From positions 1 to 35,329 of the forward strand of contig JAHDWH010000040.1 in NCBI GenBank assembly GCA_023384455.1: DNA of 35,329 nucleotides, given 5' to 3'. Position numbers and translations under genes: made by a program. Origin of the DNA: Caldilineaceae bacterium (lineage in GTDB: Bacteria > Chloroflexota > Anaerolineae > Caldilineales > Caldilineaceae). This document shows positions 1-8,864 of the stretch, in pieces. The notes under the pieces are model-generated. The model was not told where the DNA came from. It saw only the letters and a program-made list of their open reading frames with translations, and did no database searches. Position 1 is the stretch's first letter, and every line of letters starts with the position of its first letter.

Positions 1-25
1 TATTATCTACCCTATCCAGCAATAA

Positions 26-95
26 CTCCATATTTCTATGGAGCTTTGCTATAGACACTTTGGGTTGAAATGAGTATGCTTAGGCCATAGCATAC
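26..95. other. Two short palindromes before the first gene
   Basis: Two perfect 7-bp hairpins are visible. One is at 26-43 (CTCCATA, loop TTTC, TATGGAG) and one at 74-95 (GTATGCT, 8-nt loop, AGCATAC). They lie upstream of the regulator gene. The first could end a gene left of the window or be an operator; neither is followed by a clear T-run, so no role is assigned. Confidence 0.4.
65..93 (+). promoter_or_regulatory. Possible sigma70-type promoter of the BTAD regulator
   Basis: TTGAAA at 65-70 is separated by 17 bp from TAGCAT at 88-93. The second palindrome (74-95) overlaps the spacer and -10, where a repressor could bind. An alternative extended -10, TGCTATAGA, lies at 47-55 but has no good -35. 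The -10 match is weak. Confidence 0.3.
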
Positions 96-173
96 GCAGC
101 AAGCGTGACCGGATCATTACACGCGTGTGGATTCGGTCACCCGTTCCTTCGGCGGAGGCGAATTTCCGTCCCG

Positions 174-3100
174 ATGCCCTTCTTCCTCTCCCTTTTTGGT
201 CACTGGCGTCTCATTCACACCGACAACACAGGCAGCCGGGACATCCCCCTGGCCCGGCGCAAAGAGCAGGCCCTGTTGGCCTATGTGGCCGCCCAACCCC
301 AGCGCACCCACAACCGGGAATCCCTGCGCAGCCTCTTCTGGCCCGACGCGCCGCCCGACAGCGTCGCCAACAATCTGCGCGTCTCCCTCTACCGTCTGCG
401 CGCGGCCCTGGCCCAGGACGAAGACGCGGCGGAGCCGCTGCTCCACATCAGCCGCCAGCAGATCCGCTTCAACAGCACCCGGCACGGGTGCGATGTGGCC
501 CGCTTCGACGAACTGGTGCGGGCGGCCCAGGGCCATCGCCACCCGGAGGGCCCACTCAACGCCGAGTGTGCGCGCCTGCTGGCCGAAGCCGTGGGCCTCT
601 ATACTGGCCCACTTCTGGATGGCTTTTTCATCGAAGACGCCGGTGCCTTTGACGAATGGCTCTCGACCAGCCGGGAGCACTACCGCCTGCAAGTGCTGGA
701 CACCGCCCACCGCCTGGCAGACTATCATCTGGCCCAGGGCGATCTGGCCCAGGCCGGTCACTTTGCCCAGCGCCAGATCGCCATCGAGCCCCTGGCCGAG
801 AGCGCCTATGCCCAGTGGATGCAGGTCCAGGTCGCCGACGGAGACCGGGCCGGCGCGCTGCAAACCTATGCCCGCTGCCGTCAGACTTTGCAGCGGGAGC
901 TGGGGGTGGAGCCGGGCGCGGAGATCAGCCGCCTCTACACGACACTGCTCGCCGAGGCCCGGGGGCCAGCCCCCGGGCCTGTGGTTCAGTCCACCCCAAG
1001 CGTGACGCCCCCACTTCCCCTGCCGCGCCCCAATCTTCCCCACCCCATCACGCCCCTCATCGGGCGCGCCGCCGAAATCGATATCCTCACCCGGCGGCTG
1101 ACCGAAGCCAGCTATCGCCTCTTTACCATTGCCGGGCCGGGGGGAATCGGCAAGACTCGCCTGGCCCTGGCCGTGGCCCAACAGGTGCAGGGTCGCTACC
1201 GGAACGGTCTCTTTTTCGTCCCCCTGGCTGCATTGCAGGAGGCCGCGCACATCCCCCAGGCGATTCTGACCGGGCTGGGTATACCACCCCAGGCCCAGGG
1301 CGGAAGTGTGCAAGAGCAGATGCTGGCCGCGCTGGGTGGCCGCCATCTGCTCTTGCTGCTGGACAATTTCGAGCATCTGTTGGAGGGTGTGGAGCTGTTG
1401 CTGGAGATTCTGCGCACGGCCCCTGGCGTCACCCTGCTGGTGACATCCCGGGTGGCGCTGCAAACCCAGGCCGAGGACCGCTTCGCCCTGCGCGGGCTGG
1501 CCCTGCCCGGCGCAGACGGGGCCAACCCGGAAGAATCCCCCGCGGTAGCGCTCTTTGTGGAGCGGGCCTACCGGCTGGACAAATCCTTTCGCCTGGACGA
1601 CGACAACCGGGCGGATGTCATCGCCCTCTGCCGCCTCTTAGAGGGGATTCCCCTGAGCATCGAACTGGCCGCCAGTTGGACAGAGAGCCATAGCTGCGCC
1701 GAGATTCGGGCCGCCCTTGCCCACGGCCTGGACTTTCTGACGACAGAAATGCGCGATCTGCCCGCTCGTCAGCGCAGCCTGCGCGCCATCTTTGACTATT
1801 CCTGGCAGTTGCTCACAGCAGAGGAGCAGGCAGGTTTGGCCCGGCTTGCCATCTTTCGCGGCGGTTTTGACCCCGGCGCGGCGGCAGCCGTGGCCGGCGC
1901 GGGGGAGCCGCTGCTCCGCCGTCTGGAGCGCCACTACCTCCTGCGCAGCGATGGCGACGGTCGCTACGCGATGCACGAACTCCTGCGCTTCTTCGCCGCG
2001 GAGAAGCTGGCCCTATCCGACCAGACCGGCCGGCGCGTCGCCCGGCAGCACAGCCAGTGGTATCTGGCGCGGATTGGCAGCGCGCGGGAGGCCCTGCTTG
2101 GCCCCCATTCCAGCCAACTCTCCACCACTCTCTACCGGGACCTGGACAACCTGCGCCTGGCCTGGCAGACGGCTTTGGAGGAGGGGGCGATGGACAAATT
2201 ACAGGCAGCCCTGCCCGGTCTGAGTACTTTCTATGAACTGCGCGGGCTATACGAGGAGATGATCGGCTTGTGTGGGGCGGCCATCGCGCGCATTGACGCG
2301 CAGCCAAGCGACGCCCAGCCAGTCGACGTCCGGTCAAGCGACGGGAAGGAGAAGCTCTGGCTCCGCCTGCGCGTCCATCTGCAGGTGGCCCAGGCCAATG
2401 CCCTGGGCTATCGGGGTCTGCACAGCCAGGCCCGGGCCCTGGCCGAAGAGGCGATTCCCCAGGCCCGCGCCATCGGTGACAGCGGGGCGATTGTGCAGGC
2501 CACCGTCATCTGCGGGCGCGCAGAGAGCGAAGATGAGGATATGGAAGCCACCATCGCCCGGATGCGGCGCGTGCTCCCCCTGCTCGGCCCGGAACAGGAC
2601 CCCAGTCTGGTGGCCGAATTCCGTCTCCTGCTGGGCATCTGCTACAGCTTTATCAACCGCCACCCGGAAGCCGCAGAACAGTACACCGCCGCCGAGGCTG
2701 CCCTGGAGCGGACGCAAAATCTGGCCCTGCGCGGCCATCTGCTGCTCTATCGGGCGATAGATGCCGCGATGCAAATGGATGTGTGGCGAAGCAGGCAATT
2801 TGTGCAGGAGGTACTTGCGATTGGCGCGCAGACCGACAACAACTTTCTGCGGGTGCGGGGGCTGAATATGATGGGCTTTAGCGAAGCCCAACTGGGGAAC
2901 TACGCCGCGGCTGTCACCTACCATTTGGAGGCTCTCGCCCTCAGCCGCCAGATGGGGGATCCGCAGATTGAGAACTACGCCCTGCACAATCTGTGCATCA
3001 ATTACACCTATCTGGGGAATCTGCCCGAAGCCAGACGGATGGGCGAGGCCGCGCTGGAGGTTGGGCAACGCAACCGATTGCAATCGGGCATCTCTTTTGC

Positions 3101-3536
3101 CCAACTGCATCTGGGCCACGTTCTGCTGGAGATGGGTGAACTGGCAGAAGGGAAGGAGATGCTGGGCCTGGCCCGGGATGGGATGCAAGGGCTGGGTCGC
3201 CCTGCCCTGGCTGCCGAAGCCGCGGCCGGCGTGACCTGGGCCTGCTACCGCCTGGGGGATCTCTCCGGCGCGTTGGACGCAGCCGAAGCGGTGTTGGACT
3301 TTTTGGCCGAAAACTCCGTCCAGGGCTGTGATGAACCAGCCCGGGCACTCTGGCAGATGTACCAGACGCTCTGCGGGGCCGGCCATCCTCAGGCGGCGCA
3401 CATTCTCTCCCTGGCCCACTGCTGGATTCAGACCGTCGGTGACAAAATTCCTGATGGCCCGGCCCGCCATACATTCTACACCAACAACCCATTCATCTCC
3501 TCTCTGGTGGCAGCCCAAACCCCGTTGGCGAGATAG
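174..3536 (+). CDS. BTAD/NB-ARC/TPR transcriptional regulator (SARP-like ATPase)
   Basis: Large regulator of about 1120 aa. The N-terminus (about residues 5-90) resembles the OmpR-type winged helix of SARP regulators, with the typical NRESLRSLFWPD stretch. It is followed by a bacterial transcriptional activation domain (about 95-245) with YLAQ..A-type TPR helices. An NB-ARC/AAA-like ATPase follows, with P-loop GPGGIGKT at about 321-328 and a downstream LVTSR sensor-like motif. The C-terminal half is rich in TPR-like helices. Such proteins bind DNA and are thought to switch on nearby genes upon ATP-dependent signal sensing. ATG at 174 is preferred to the upstream GTG at 105 because the domain begins directly after it and GGAGG lies at 154-158, although at long spacing. 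Inducer and targets are unknown. The nearest downstream gene is a Uma2 nuclease. Confidence 0.85.
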   Translation: MPFFLSLFGHWRLIHTDNTGSRDIPLARRKEQALLAYVAAQPQRTHNRESLRSLFWPDAPPDSVANNLRVSLYRLRAALAQDEDAAEPLLHISRQQIRFNSTRHGCDVARFDELVRAAQGHRHPEGPLNAECARLLAEAVGLYTGPLLDGFFIEDAGAFDEWLSTSREHYRLQVLDTAHRLADYHLAQGDLAQAGHFAQRQIAIEPLAESAYAQWMQVQVADGDRAGALQTYARCRQTLQRELGVEPGAEISRLYTTLLAEARGPAPGPVVQSTPSVTPPLPLPRPNLPHPITPLIGRAAEIDILTRRLTEASYRLFTIAGPGGIGKTRLALAVAQQVQGRYRNGLFFVPLAALQEAAHIPQAILTGLGIPPQAQGGSVQEQMLAALGGRHLLLLLDNFEHLLEGVELLLEILRTAPGVTLLVTSRVALQTQAEDRFALRGLALPGADGANPEESPAVALFVERAYRLDKSFRLDDDNRADVIALCRLLEGIPLSIELAASWTESHSCAEIRAALAHGLDFLTTEMRDLPARQRSLRAIFDYSWQLLTAEEQAGLARLAIFRGGFDPGAAAAVAGAGEPLLRRLERHYLLRSDGDGRYAMHELLRFFAAEKLALSDQTGRRVARQHSQWYLARIGSAREALLGPHSSQLSTTLYRDLDNLRLAWQTALEEGAMDKLQAALPGLSTFYELRGLYEEMIGLCGAAIARIDAQPSDAQPVDVRSSDGKEKLWLRLRVHLQVAQANALGYRGLHSQARALAEEAIPQARAIGDSGAIVQATVICGRAESEDEDMEATIARMRRVLPLLGPEQDPSLVAEFRLLLGICYSFINRHPEAAEQYTAAEAALERTQNLALRGHLLLYRAIDAAMQMDVWRSRQFVQEVLAIGAQTDNNFLRVRGLNMMGFSEAQLGNYAAAVTYHLEALALSRQMGDPQIENYALHNLCINYTYLGNLPEARRMGEAALEVGQRNRLQSGISFAQLHLGHVLLEMGELAEGKEMLGLARDGMQGLGRPALAAEAAAGVTWACYRLGDLSGALDAAEAVLDFLAENSVQGCDEPARALWQMYQTLCGAGHPQAAHILSLAHCWIQTVGDKIPDGPARHTFYTNNPFISSLVAAQTPLAR

Positions 3537-3588
3537 CAGGGCGTCTTTCCTGTCCCGGCGCTTGCGCACTTTCCTATCCCCCCACCTG

Positions 3589-3597
3589 TGGTATACT
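3589..3597 (+). promoter_or_regulatory. Extended -10 promoter motif before the Uma2 gene
   Basis: TGGTATACT fits the extended -10 pattern TGnTATAMT. No convincing -35 lies 16-18 bp upstream, which extended -10 promoters can do without. It would give a leader of about 130 nt before the ATG at 3736. Confidence 0.4.
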
Positions 3598-3735
3598 CTA
3601 TGCCAACGGTTCCACCACCCATTCCACGGACAGAGCGATGAGCCAGACATCCATCAACACTGTTATGTGGACAGAAAGGCCGCCAGATGCTACCCTGGAG
3701 ACCAGAGAGGCATACAACGCAAAAGGAGCAGGGCA

Positions 3736-4626
3736 ATGGATGACCGCTACACACTTGTGACCGACCCGCCGTCCGTGCTGGCAGCAGAGCCAGCCTTCGA
3801 TCTCGCCGACCTGATCACCGAGGACGATGAACCCGTGGACAATTTTCCTTCTGCCAAACAGCAACGACTGCTTGTCGAACCCCTCTATACTTCGGCCAAA
3901 CTCCCCCGCCCCTTTCTGGCCGACAGCAATGTGGCTCTTTACGGCGCGCCCCGGGAGCAGCCGATTGTCCCCGATATGTTTCTGAGTCTGGGGGTGCAGG
4001 TGGCCGACGATTGGTGGGAGAAGGAAAACCGCTCCTATCTGATCTGGGAGTTTGGCAAAGCGCCGGATGTGGTGGTGGAGATCGTTTCCAATGAGAAGGG
4101 CAACGAAGACGGCAGCAAACTGCGCGATTACGCCGTCTTGAATATCCTCTATTATGTGATCTACGATCCACAGCGGCTGCTCTCCCGTGAAATTGTGCGC
4201 GTCTACCAACTGGTGGCCGGTGAATATCTGCTGCGCCCGGACTACAGCTTGCCCGCTGTGGAGCTGTCCCTGACCTACTGGTATGGGGCGTTCGAGGACA
4301 AAACAGCCCTCTGGCTGCGCTGGTCCGATCCCGCGGGGGGCGTCATCCACACAGGCGCAGAGCGTGCCCAGCAAGAGCATCGGCGGGCGGAGCGAGAACG
4401 TCAGCGGGCCGAGGCAGAGAGCCAGCGGGCCGAGACAGAGAGCCAGCGGGCCGAAGCAGAGAGCCAGCGGGCCGAGGCAGAGAGCCAGCGAGCAGAGGAA
4501 GAACGCCAGCGGGCGGAAGATGCCAATCGCCGGGCAGAACAAGCGCAACTGCGGGCCGAGCGTCTGGCCGCCCAGTTGCGCGCCCTGGGGGTGGAGCCAG
4601 AAGGTATTGACGAAACAAGCGGATAA
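3736..4626 (+). CDS. Uma2 family (DUF820) restriction-endonuclease-fold protein with coiled-coil tail
   Basis: 296-aa protein of the Uma2/DUF820 family, which has a PD-(D/E)xK nuclease fold and unknown cellular function. Visible motifs are PDMFLSL (the conserved 'PD' strand), DVVVEIVSNEK with the catalytic-type E-x-K arrangement, and the family-typical KLRDYAVLNILYYVIYDP helix-strand. From about residue 217 the protein ends in eight consecutive heptads of the type RAEAESQ, a predicted continuous charged coiled coil that could mediate oligomerisation. ATG at 3736 has AGGAG at 3724-3728. Many Chloroflexota and cyanobacteria carry numerous Uma2 paralogs, so it need not be linked to its neighbours. 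No partner genes are visible. Confidence 0.85.
   Translation: MDDRYTLVTDPPSVLAAEPAFDLADLITEDDEPVDNFPSAKQQRLLVEPLYTSAKLPRPFLADSNVALYGAPREQPIVPDMFLSLGVQVADDWWEKENRSYLIWEFGKAPDVVVEIVSNEKGNEDGSKLRDYAVLNILYYVIYDPQRLLSREIVRVYQLVAGEYLLRPDYSLPAVELSLTYWYGAFEDKTALWLRWSDPAGGVIHTGAERAQQEHRRAERERQRAEAESQRAETESQRAEAESQRAEAESQRAEEERQRAEDANRRAEQAQLRAERLAAQLRALGVEPEGIDETSG
4384..4551 (+). repeat. 21-bp coding minisatellite (heptads RAEAESQ)
   Basis: Eight in-frame 21-bp units encode RAERERQ, RAEAESQ, RAETESQ, RAEAESQ, RAEAESQ, RAEEERQ, RAEDANR and RAEQAQL. The central units (about 4405-4488) are nearly identical at DNA level, so unit number can be expected to vary by slippage. Because units are seven codons long, changes would keep both frame and coiled-coil register. 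Confidence 0.85.
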
Positions 4627-4679
4627 ACAATAGGCTTGTATACACGGATAAAAAGGAATATGGATTAATAAAAATCTGT

Positions 4680-4802
4680 GTAACTGCTCAGGCATCCTCT
4701 GCTTATTAACCACGGAAAACACGGAACACACTGAAAAAAGCGCAGAACTTCCGCGTATTCTGTGTATTCAGTGGTTATTTCTGTCGTTGGCTGAGTAGTT
4801 AC
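4680..4802. mobile_element. MITE-like element, copy A
   Basis: Non-coding element of about 122 bp. Terminal inverted repeats are GTAACTGCTCAGGCA (4680-4694) and TGGCTGAGTAGTTAC (4788-4802), matching at 13 of 15 positions. It is flanked by a perfect 9-bp direct repeat, AAATCTGTG, at 4672-4680 and 4803-4811, which looks like a target-site duplication. The interior is itself palindromic (AACCACGGAAAACACGG... against ...TATTCAGTGGTT). Most of the gap between the Uma2 gene and the isomerase gene is this element. Confidence 0.6.
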
Positions 4803-4842
4803 AAATCTGTGTTCCCTCCGATCCGTGTATACAAAATTTCAT

Positions 4843-4863
4843 CCCTTCGACAGGCTCAGGACA
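4843..4863 (+). repeat. Interspersed repeat CCTTCGACAGGCTCAGGACA
   Basis: A short dispersed sequence that recurs inverted at 16418-16438 and as both arms of a hairpin at 11751-11792. It creates spurious peptides such as LRQAQDT and DKLRTPPEPVEG in all frames, so upstream extensions of neighbouring ORFs through it should not be believed. Confidence 0.7.
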
Positions 4864-4925
4864 CCGCCCCCGTGGCGCAACCCGTCGCATGGGGAACTGT
4901 TCGCAGAGAAAGAGGAGAAAATTCT

Positions 4926-5735
4926 ATGCAAATTGGACTCAATTCGGGCATCTTCCCCACCGCGTGGACCCCGGACCAGAAAGTGGAAGCCACAGCCCGG
5001 GTGGGCGCGACCGGGCTGGAACTGAACATCGACACCAATCAACTGTGGACCCAGCGGCTGGACGCCGGGGCGCGGCGGGCCTTGCGCCGTCAGGCCGAAG
5101 ACGCCCAAGTCGCCATCACCTCCCTCTGCCTCAACGCCCATTGGGTATTCAACCTCGCCAGCCCGGATGCGCGCATCCGGGACATCGGCGTCAGCCTGAT
5201 GCTGGACGCGCTGGAGATGGCCGAGAGTCTGGGCGCGAGTGCGGTTCTGGTGCCTGGCTGCGACCAGGACCAATCCCCCGAAAACCGCTGGGAACTCTTT
5301 CGGGATGGGGTGATGCAGGCTGTGGCCCGGGCTGAAAAGAGCGGCGTCGCCCTGGCCCTGGAAGCCGTGGGCAAGCCATTTCTCTTTGACAGCGCGCGCC
5401 TGCTGCGGATGATCGACGACTGCGGCGGCTCCCCCAGCCTGGGCATCTATCTGGACATCGGCAACTCGACCCGGGGCGAAATGGACCCGGCAGAGGAGAT
5501 TCGGGTGGCTGGCACCCGGGCCGTCCTCTGCCACGTCAAAGACTGGAACCCGGATGATCCGCTGGACCGGCGTCTGGGCGCGGGCGGGGTGGACTTTTCC
5601 CGCTCCCTGGCGGCCCTGGCTGAAATCGGCTACAATGGCCCCCTGCTGGCCGAACTCCCCCCAGACCCGGCGGATGGGGATGTGGTGGCCCGCCGCTCCG
5701 TGGAGTTTCTGGCTGAGTTGGGGAGGGGGCAATGA
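4926..5735 (+). CDS. Sugar phosphate isomerase/epimerase (TIM barrel, COG1082)
   Basis: 269-aa xylose-isomerase-like TIM barrel. The four positions that usually hold the divalent metal can be traced: E146 (ALEAVG), D177 (YLDIGN), H203 (CHVKD) and E243 (LAELP). The usual DxxH after the second ligand is DIGN here, so one secondary ligand differs from many relatives. The family interconverts ketoses or epimerises sugars and inositols; the substrate cannot be read from sequence. ATG at 4926 has AGAGGAG about 8 nt upstream, and the repeat-derived N-terminal extension is rejected. Its stop overlaps the start of the amidohydrolase gene (ATGA), so the two are translationally coupled and probably act in one carbohydrate pathway. 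Confidence 0.85.
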   Translation: MQIGLNSGIFPTAWTPDQKVEATARVGATGLELNIDTNQLWTQRLDAGARRALRRQAEDAQVAITSLCLNAHWVFNLASPDARIRDIGVSLMLDALEMAESLGASAVLVPGCDQDQSPENRWELFRDGVMQAVARAEKSGVALALEAVGKPFLFDSARLLRMIDDCGGSPSLGIYLDIGNSTRGEMDPAEEIRVAGTRAVLCHVKDWNPDDPLDRRLGAGGVDFSRSLAALAEIGYNGPLLAELPPDPADGDVVARRSVEFLAELGRGQ

Positions 5736-6631
5736 TACAACCAATCGTAGACACCCATCAACACCTGTGGGATTTGGAGCGCTTGCGCCTGCCCTGGCTG
5801 GCCGACGCCCCCTCATTGCAGCGCAGCTACCGCACCCCGGACTACCTGGCCGCCACCGCGGGGCTGGGGGTGGTCAAAGCGGTTTATATGGAGGTGGATG
5901 TGGCCCCGGAGCAGCAGGCCGCCGAAGCCGAGATGCTCATCGACCTCTGCGCCCAGCCCGATACGCCCACCGTGGCCGCGGTCATCTCCGGGCGGCCCGC
6001 CACACCCGAATTTGAGGGCTACATCCGCCACTTCGCCAGCTATCCGGCCATTGTGGGCGTGCGCCAGGTCTTGCACGTCCCCGATACGCCCCGGGGGCAC
6101 TGCCTGACCCCCGATTACGTGCGGGGCGTCCGGCTGCTGGGAGCGTTGGGCCTCAGTTTCGATATCTGTCTGCGCCCCGCTGATCTGGGCGACGCAGTGG
6201 AATTGGCCCGCCGCTGCCCGGAGACCCGCTTCGTCATCGATCACTGCGGCAACGGCGACCCCTATGTGGTTGCTGGCGGCGAGCCTCTTCCCCCCGCGGA
6301 TCCTTTTGCCCACAGCCGGGAGCAGTGGATGGAGGATATGGCCGCGTTGGCGGCTCTGCCCAACACCATCTGTAAAATCTCCGGCATCATCGCCCGCACC
6401 CGCCCCGGCTGGACAGCCGCCGATCTGGCCCCCGCGGTCAATCACTGCCTGGACAGCTTCGGCTTTGGTCGGGTGGTCTTTGGTGGGGATTGGCCGGTCT
6501 GCAATCTGGGCGCGGATAGCTCCTATGCGGCCTGGGTGACCGCGCTGAAGAGTATCGTCGCCCGGCGCAGCAGCCAGGAGCAGGCCGCACTCTTCCACGA
6601 CAACGCGCTGGATTTCTACGGGTTGCGCTGA
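5732..6631 (+). CDS. Amidohydrolase family metal-dependent hydrolase (COG3618, sugar lactonase-like)
   Basis: 299-aa amidohydrolase of the 'predicted TIM-barrel hydrolase' group that includes L-fucono- and L-rhamnono-lactonases. Visible active-site features are the N-terminal HxH metal motif (DTHQHLWD, H9/H11), a strand ending in DHCGNGDP (H171) and the C-terminal FGGDWP motif with D253. It starts in a 4-bp overlap with the isomerase gene. A sugar lactonase beside a sugar isomerase would suit an uptake-independent step of deoxy-sugar or uronate breakdown, but this is inference. It ends 150 bp before a strong bidirectional terminator. Confidence 0.85.
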   Translation: MIQPIVDTHQHLWDLERLRLPWLADAPSLQRSYRTPDYLAATAGLGVVKAVYMEVDVAPEQQAAEAEMLIDLCAQPDTPTVAAVISGRPATPEFEGYIRHFASYPAIVGVRQVLHVPDTPRGHCLTPDYVRGVRLLGALGLSFDICLRPADLGDAVELARRCPETRFVIDHCGNGDPYVVAGGEPLPPADPFAHSREQWMEDMAALAALPNTICKISGIIARTRPGWTAADLAPAVNHCLDSFGFGRVVFGGDWPVCNLGADSSYAAWVTALKSIVARRSSQEQAALFHDNALDFYGLR

Positions 6632-6712
6632 GTACATTGTCAACAAAGTTTTTTGCATTATCGTAGGCGTTGCTTGTAGCTGCGCAAGAGACGAGTACCC
6701 CTGCGGCTGGCT

Positions 6713-6731
6713 GTGCGGTTCAAAACCGCAC
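6713..6731. repeat. Hairpin GTGCGGTT/AACCGCAC
   Basis: Perfect 8-bp stem with 3-nt loop, enclosed by a weaker outer pairing (TGTAGCTGCG near 6675 with CGCACCTACA near 6727). No T-run follows. Its TGTAGGT-type outer arm resembles that of the larger branched palindrome at 11821-11900. Confidence 0.5.
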
Positions 6732-6792
6732 CTACAGAAATGCCACATTACTTCGTTTACAGAGCACTGAGCGCCCCCGGCAGCCCCCAAAT

Positions 6793-6844
6793 AGGAAAAG
6801 GGGAGAGGTGAGGACAGCGCGGTCCTCACCACACCCCTTTTCCT
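6793..6844. terminator. Bidirectional terminator between convergent genes
   Basis: A 23-bp inverted repeat with two mismatches (6793-6815 with 6822-6844) and a 6-nt loop. It begins AGGAAAAGGGG and ends CCCCTTTTCCT. It lies exactly between the stop of the + strand amidohydrolase (6631) and the stop of the - strand isomerase (6854). A/T-rich flanks on both arms suit termination in both directions. Confidence 0.7.
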
Positions 6845-6853
6845 GTACGGTGT

Positions 6854-7768
6854 TTATCCCATAAACTGGCGCCGATAGCGCCCGCGCTGCACCAGCGAAA
6901 CTTTGCGCCGCTCCAGCGAGCCTTCGTAGGCCCGATCCTCCACTTCGATGCAGACCGGCCCGTTGTAGCCCGCATCGCTCAGATGGGAATAGAACTCTCC
7001 CCAGTCCACATCCCCCAGACCGGGCAGCTTGGGGGTGTGGAATTGCAGGGGTGTGCCCAGAATGCCCACTTCGTGTAGCCGGTGCTTATCCACCCGGGCG
7101 TCTTTGGCGTGGACGTGGACAAACTTCCCGGCGAACTCCCGGATGGCCTGGCCGATGTCGATCTGCTGCCAGACCAGGTGGGAGGGGTCGAAATTCAGGC
7201 CGAAATTGTCGCTGGGGATGTCGTTGAACATCCGCCGCCAGACAGCCGGCGCAATCGCCAGATTCTTGCCGCCGGGCCACTCGTCGTTACTAAAGGCCAT
7301 AGGGCAATTCTCTATGCCGATGCGTACCCCGTGGGACTCGGCGTAGGCGATGAGCGGTCGCCAGACCTCCAGAAAGCGCGGCCAGTTGTCGTCGATGGAC
7401 CTGTGCCAGTCCCGTCCGATAAATGTGTTGACGACACCGATCTCCAGCATCTCCGCGGCCATAATCACCTTTTGGATGTGGTCGATGTAGACCTGGGCCT
7501 CGGCCAGGTCCGGTGTCAACGGATTGGGGTAGTAGCCCAGAGCGCTGATCGAGACGCCGCTCGCCTGCTGCCAGCCCTGGACAGCCGCGGCTTCGGCCTT
7601 GCCAAAGCCGTTTACGTCGATGTGCGTCACTCCCGCATAGCGCCGTTCGGCCTTGCCTTTGGGCCAGCACATCACCTCCACACAGTCAAAGCCGCTCTGC
7701 GCGGCGAATTCCAAAACTTCCTGGCCTGACAAATCGGCCAAAATCGCGCTGACAAATCCCAGTTGCAT
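6854..7768 (-). CDS. Sugar phosphate isomerase/epimerase (TIM barrel, COG1082)
   Basis: 304-aa xylose-isomerase-like TIM barrel. The complete metal/ligand set is visible: E153 (GIENCP), D194 and H197 (NFDPSHL), H220 (VHVHAKD) and E275 (CIEVED). This is the best-preserved of the three paralogs in the window and resembles IolE/hydroxypyruvate-isomerase-like and D-psicose epimerase-like proteins; the exact substrate cannot be assigned. ATG at 7766-7768 is preceded by GGAGG on the minus strand (7774-7778), and an upstream extension through a repeat element is rejected. It converges with the lactonase gene, so its products may enter the same pathway, but it is independently transcribed. Confidence 0.85.
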   Translation of the reverse strand: MQLGFVSAILADLSGQEVLEFAAQSGFDCVEVMCWPKGKAERRYAGVTHIDVNGFGKAEAAAVQGWQQASGVSISALGYYPNPLTPDLAEAQVYIDHIQKVIMAAEMLEIGVVNTFIGRDWHRSIDDNWPRFLEVWRPLIAYAESHGVRIGIENCPMAFSNDEWPGGKNLAIAPAVWRRMFNDIPSDNFGLNFDPSHLVWQQIDIGQAIREFAGKFVHVHAKDARVDKHRLHEVGILGTPLQFHTPKLPGLGDVDWGEFYSHLSDAGYNGPVCIEVEDRAYEGSLERRKVSLVQRGRYRRQFMG

Positions 7769-7824
7769 CAGAAACCTCCGGTTATGATTATCGACAGTAT
7801 ATGTCTCTGTTATTTCCCCAGACC

Positions 7825-7917
7825 GTGACTGTTCAGCCACCCCACCCTGCCCCTCCCCATTCCAGGGAGGGAAGTGGATCGACTCCTCCCCCACTGTGGG
7901 GGAGGTTGAGCAGTTAC
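7825..7917 (+). mobile_element. MITE-like element, copy B
   Basis: 93-bp non-coding element. The left end is GTGACTGTTCAGCC and the right end TTGAGCAGTTAC; the reverse complement of the right end is GTAACTGCTCAA. It is flanked by an 8-9 bp direct repeat, CCCAGACC, at 7817-7824 and 7918-7925. The middle (from about 7857, CCCATTCCAGGGAGGGAA, onward) is shared with copy D at 23732-23824, which lies in the opposite orientation. It fills much of the gap between the isomerase gene and the ABC ATPase gene. Confidence 0.65.
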
Positions 7918-8014
7918 CCCAGACCTGTAAAATATAAGGTGGCGAAGCCACAGGCGTTGCGTGCAGATCGGACCAGTGAGCGCCAGTTAAGCAGCGCTGA
8001 TCGGGTGCATTTAC

Positions 8015-8818
8015 TCACATTTCACGTTTCATATCTTCAGAAACAGAAACCATTGGAGGGGAAATTGCCGCCGCCGCCCTCCGCTCATCCCGCTCCACCT
8101 TGCCGTCGCGCACATGGACAATGCGGTCGCAGTAGGCGGCAGTCTCCGGGTCGTGGGTGACGAAGACAATCGTCATTCCCCGCTCCCGGTTGAGATCGCT
8201 GAAAAGCTGCATAATCTCTTCGCTGGTTTTGGTGTCCAAATTGCCCGTGGGTTCGTCGGCCAGAATCAGTTTGGGCCGGTTGATCAGGGCCCGGGCGATG
8301 GCTACCCGCTGCTGCTGGCCGCCGGAGAGTTCGTTGGGTTTGTGGTCCAGCCGGTCGCCCAGCCCGACCAGTCCCAGGGATTCGGCGGCGCGCTGGCGTC
8401 GTTCCCGGCCAGAGACGCCTGCATAGACCAGCGGCAATTCCACATTCGCCAGCGCGCTGGTGCGGGCCAATAAATTGAAACTTTGGAAGACGAAACCGAT
8501 CTTCAGACTGCGGATGGCGGCCAGTTCGTTGTCGTCCAACTGGCTGACGTCGATGCCGTCCAGCTTGTAGACGCCGGTCGTGGGCACATCCAGACAGCCC
8601 AGCATATTCATCAGCGTAGACTTGCCGCTGCCGCTGGGACCCATAATCGAGAGCATCTCGCCGGGGAAAATCTCCAAATCCAGCCCGCGCAGGGCGCGCA
8701 CCTCCATATCCCCCATCTGGTAGACTTTTGTCAGCCCCCGGGCCTCGATCACCGGGCGGGTCAGACCGTTAGGGGCGTCTCCGTTTTCAGTTTTGCCATT
8801 CAAGAAGCGTTTGAACAT
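8015..8818 (-). CDS. ABC transporter ATP-binding protein (MacB/LolD type)
   Basis: 267-aa nucleotide-binding protein. Walker A is GPSGSGKS (60-67), the Q-loop FVFQSFNL, the signature LSGGQQQ (164-170), Walker B LILADEPT (about 184-191) and the switch histidine VTHD (H222). The segment [10 protein letters not shown] and the strict spacing place it in the MacB/LolD/FtsE group that works with FtsX-like permeases. It follows the adaptor gene on the same strand after 127 bp containing a minisatellite. No permease follows: the next gene downstream is a sugar isomerase. The assumed ATG (8816-8818) has no Shine-Dalgarno sequence on its own strand. Confidence 0.92.
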   Translation of the reverse strand: MFKRFLNGKTENGDAPNGLTRPVIEARGLTKVYQMGDMEVRALRGLDLEIFPGEMLSIMGPSGSGKSTLMNMLGCLDVPTTGVYKLDGIDVSQLDDNELAAIRSLKIGFVFQSFNLLARTSALANVELPLVYAGVSGRERRQRAAESLGLVGLGDRLDHKPNELSGGQQQRVAIARALINRPKLILADEPTGNLDTKTSEEIMQLFSDLNRERGMTIVFVTHDPETAAYCDRIVHVRDGKVERDERRAAAAISPPMVSVSEDMKREM

Positions 8819-8864
8819 AAGGAGGTTGCAGATGGAAAGTAGTAGGTGGAAAGTGGTGGGTTCA

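Noticed and set aside
117..1463. 448-aa open frame on the minus strand
   Set aside because: Antisense shadow of the BTAD regulator; the plus strand carries clear P-loop and winged-helix motifs.
4384..4551. Possible CRISPR-like array of 21-bp repeats
   Set aside because: The units are contiguous, without spacers, and encode regular heptads in frame within the Uma2 gene.
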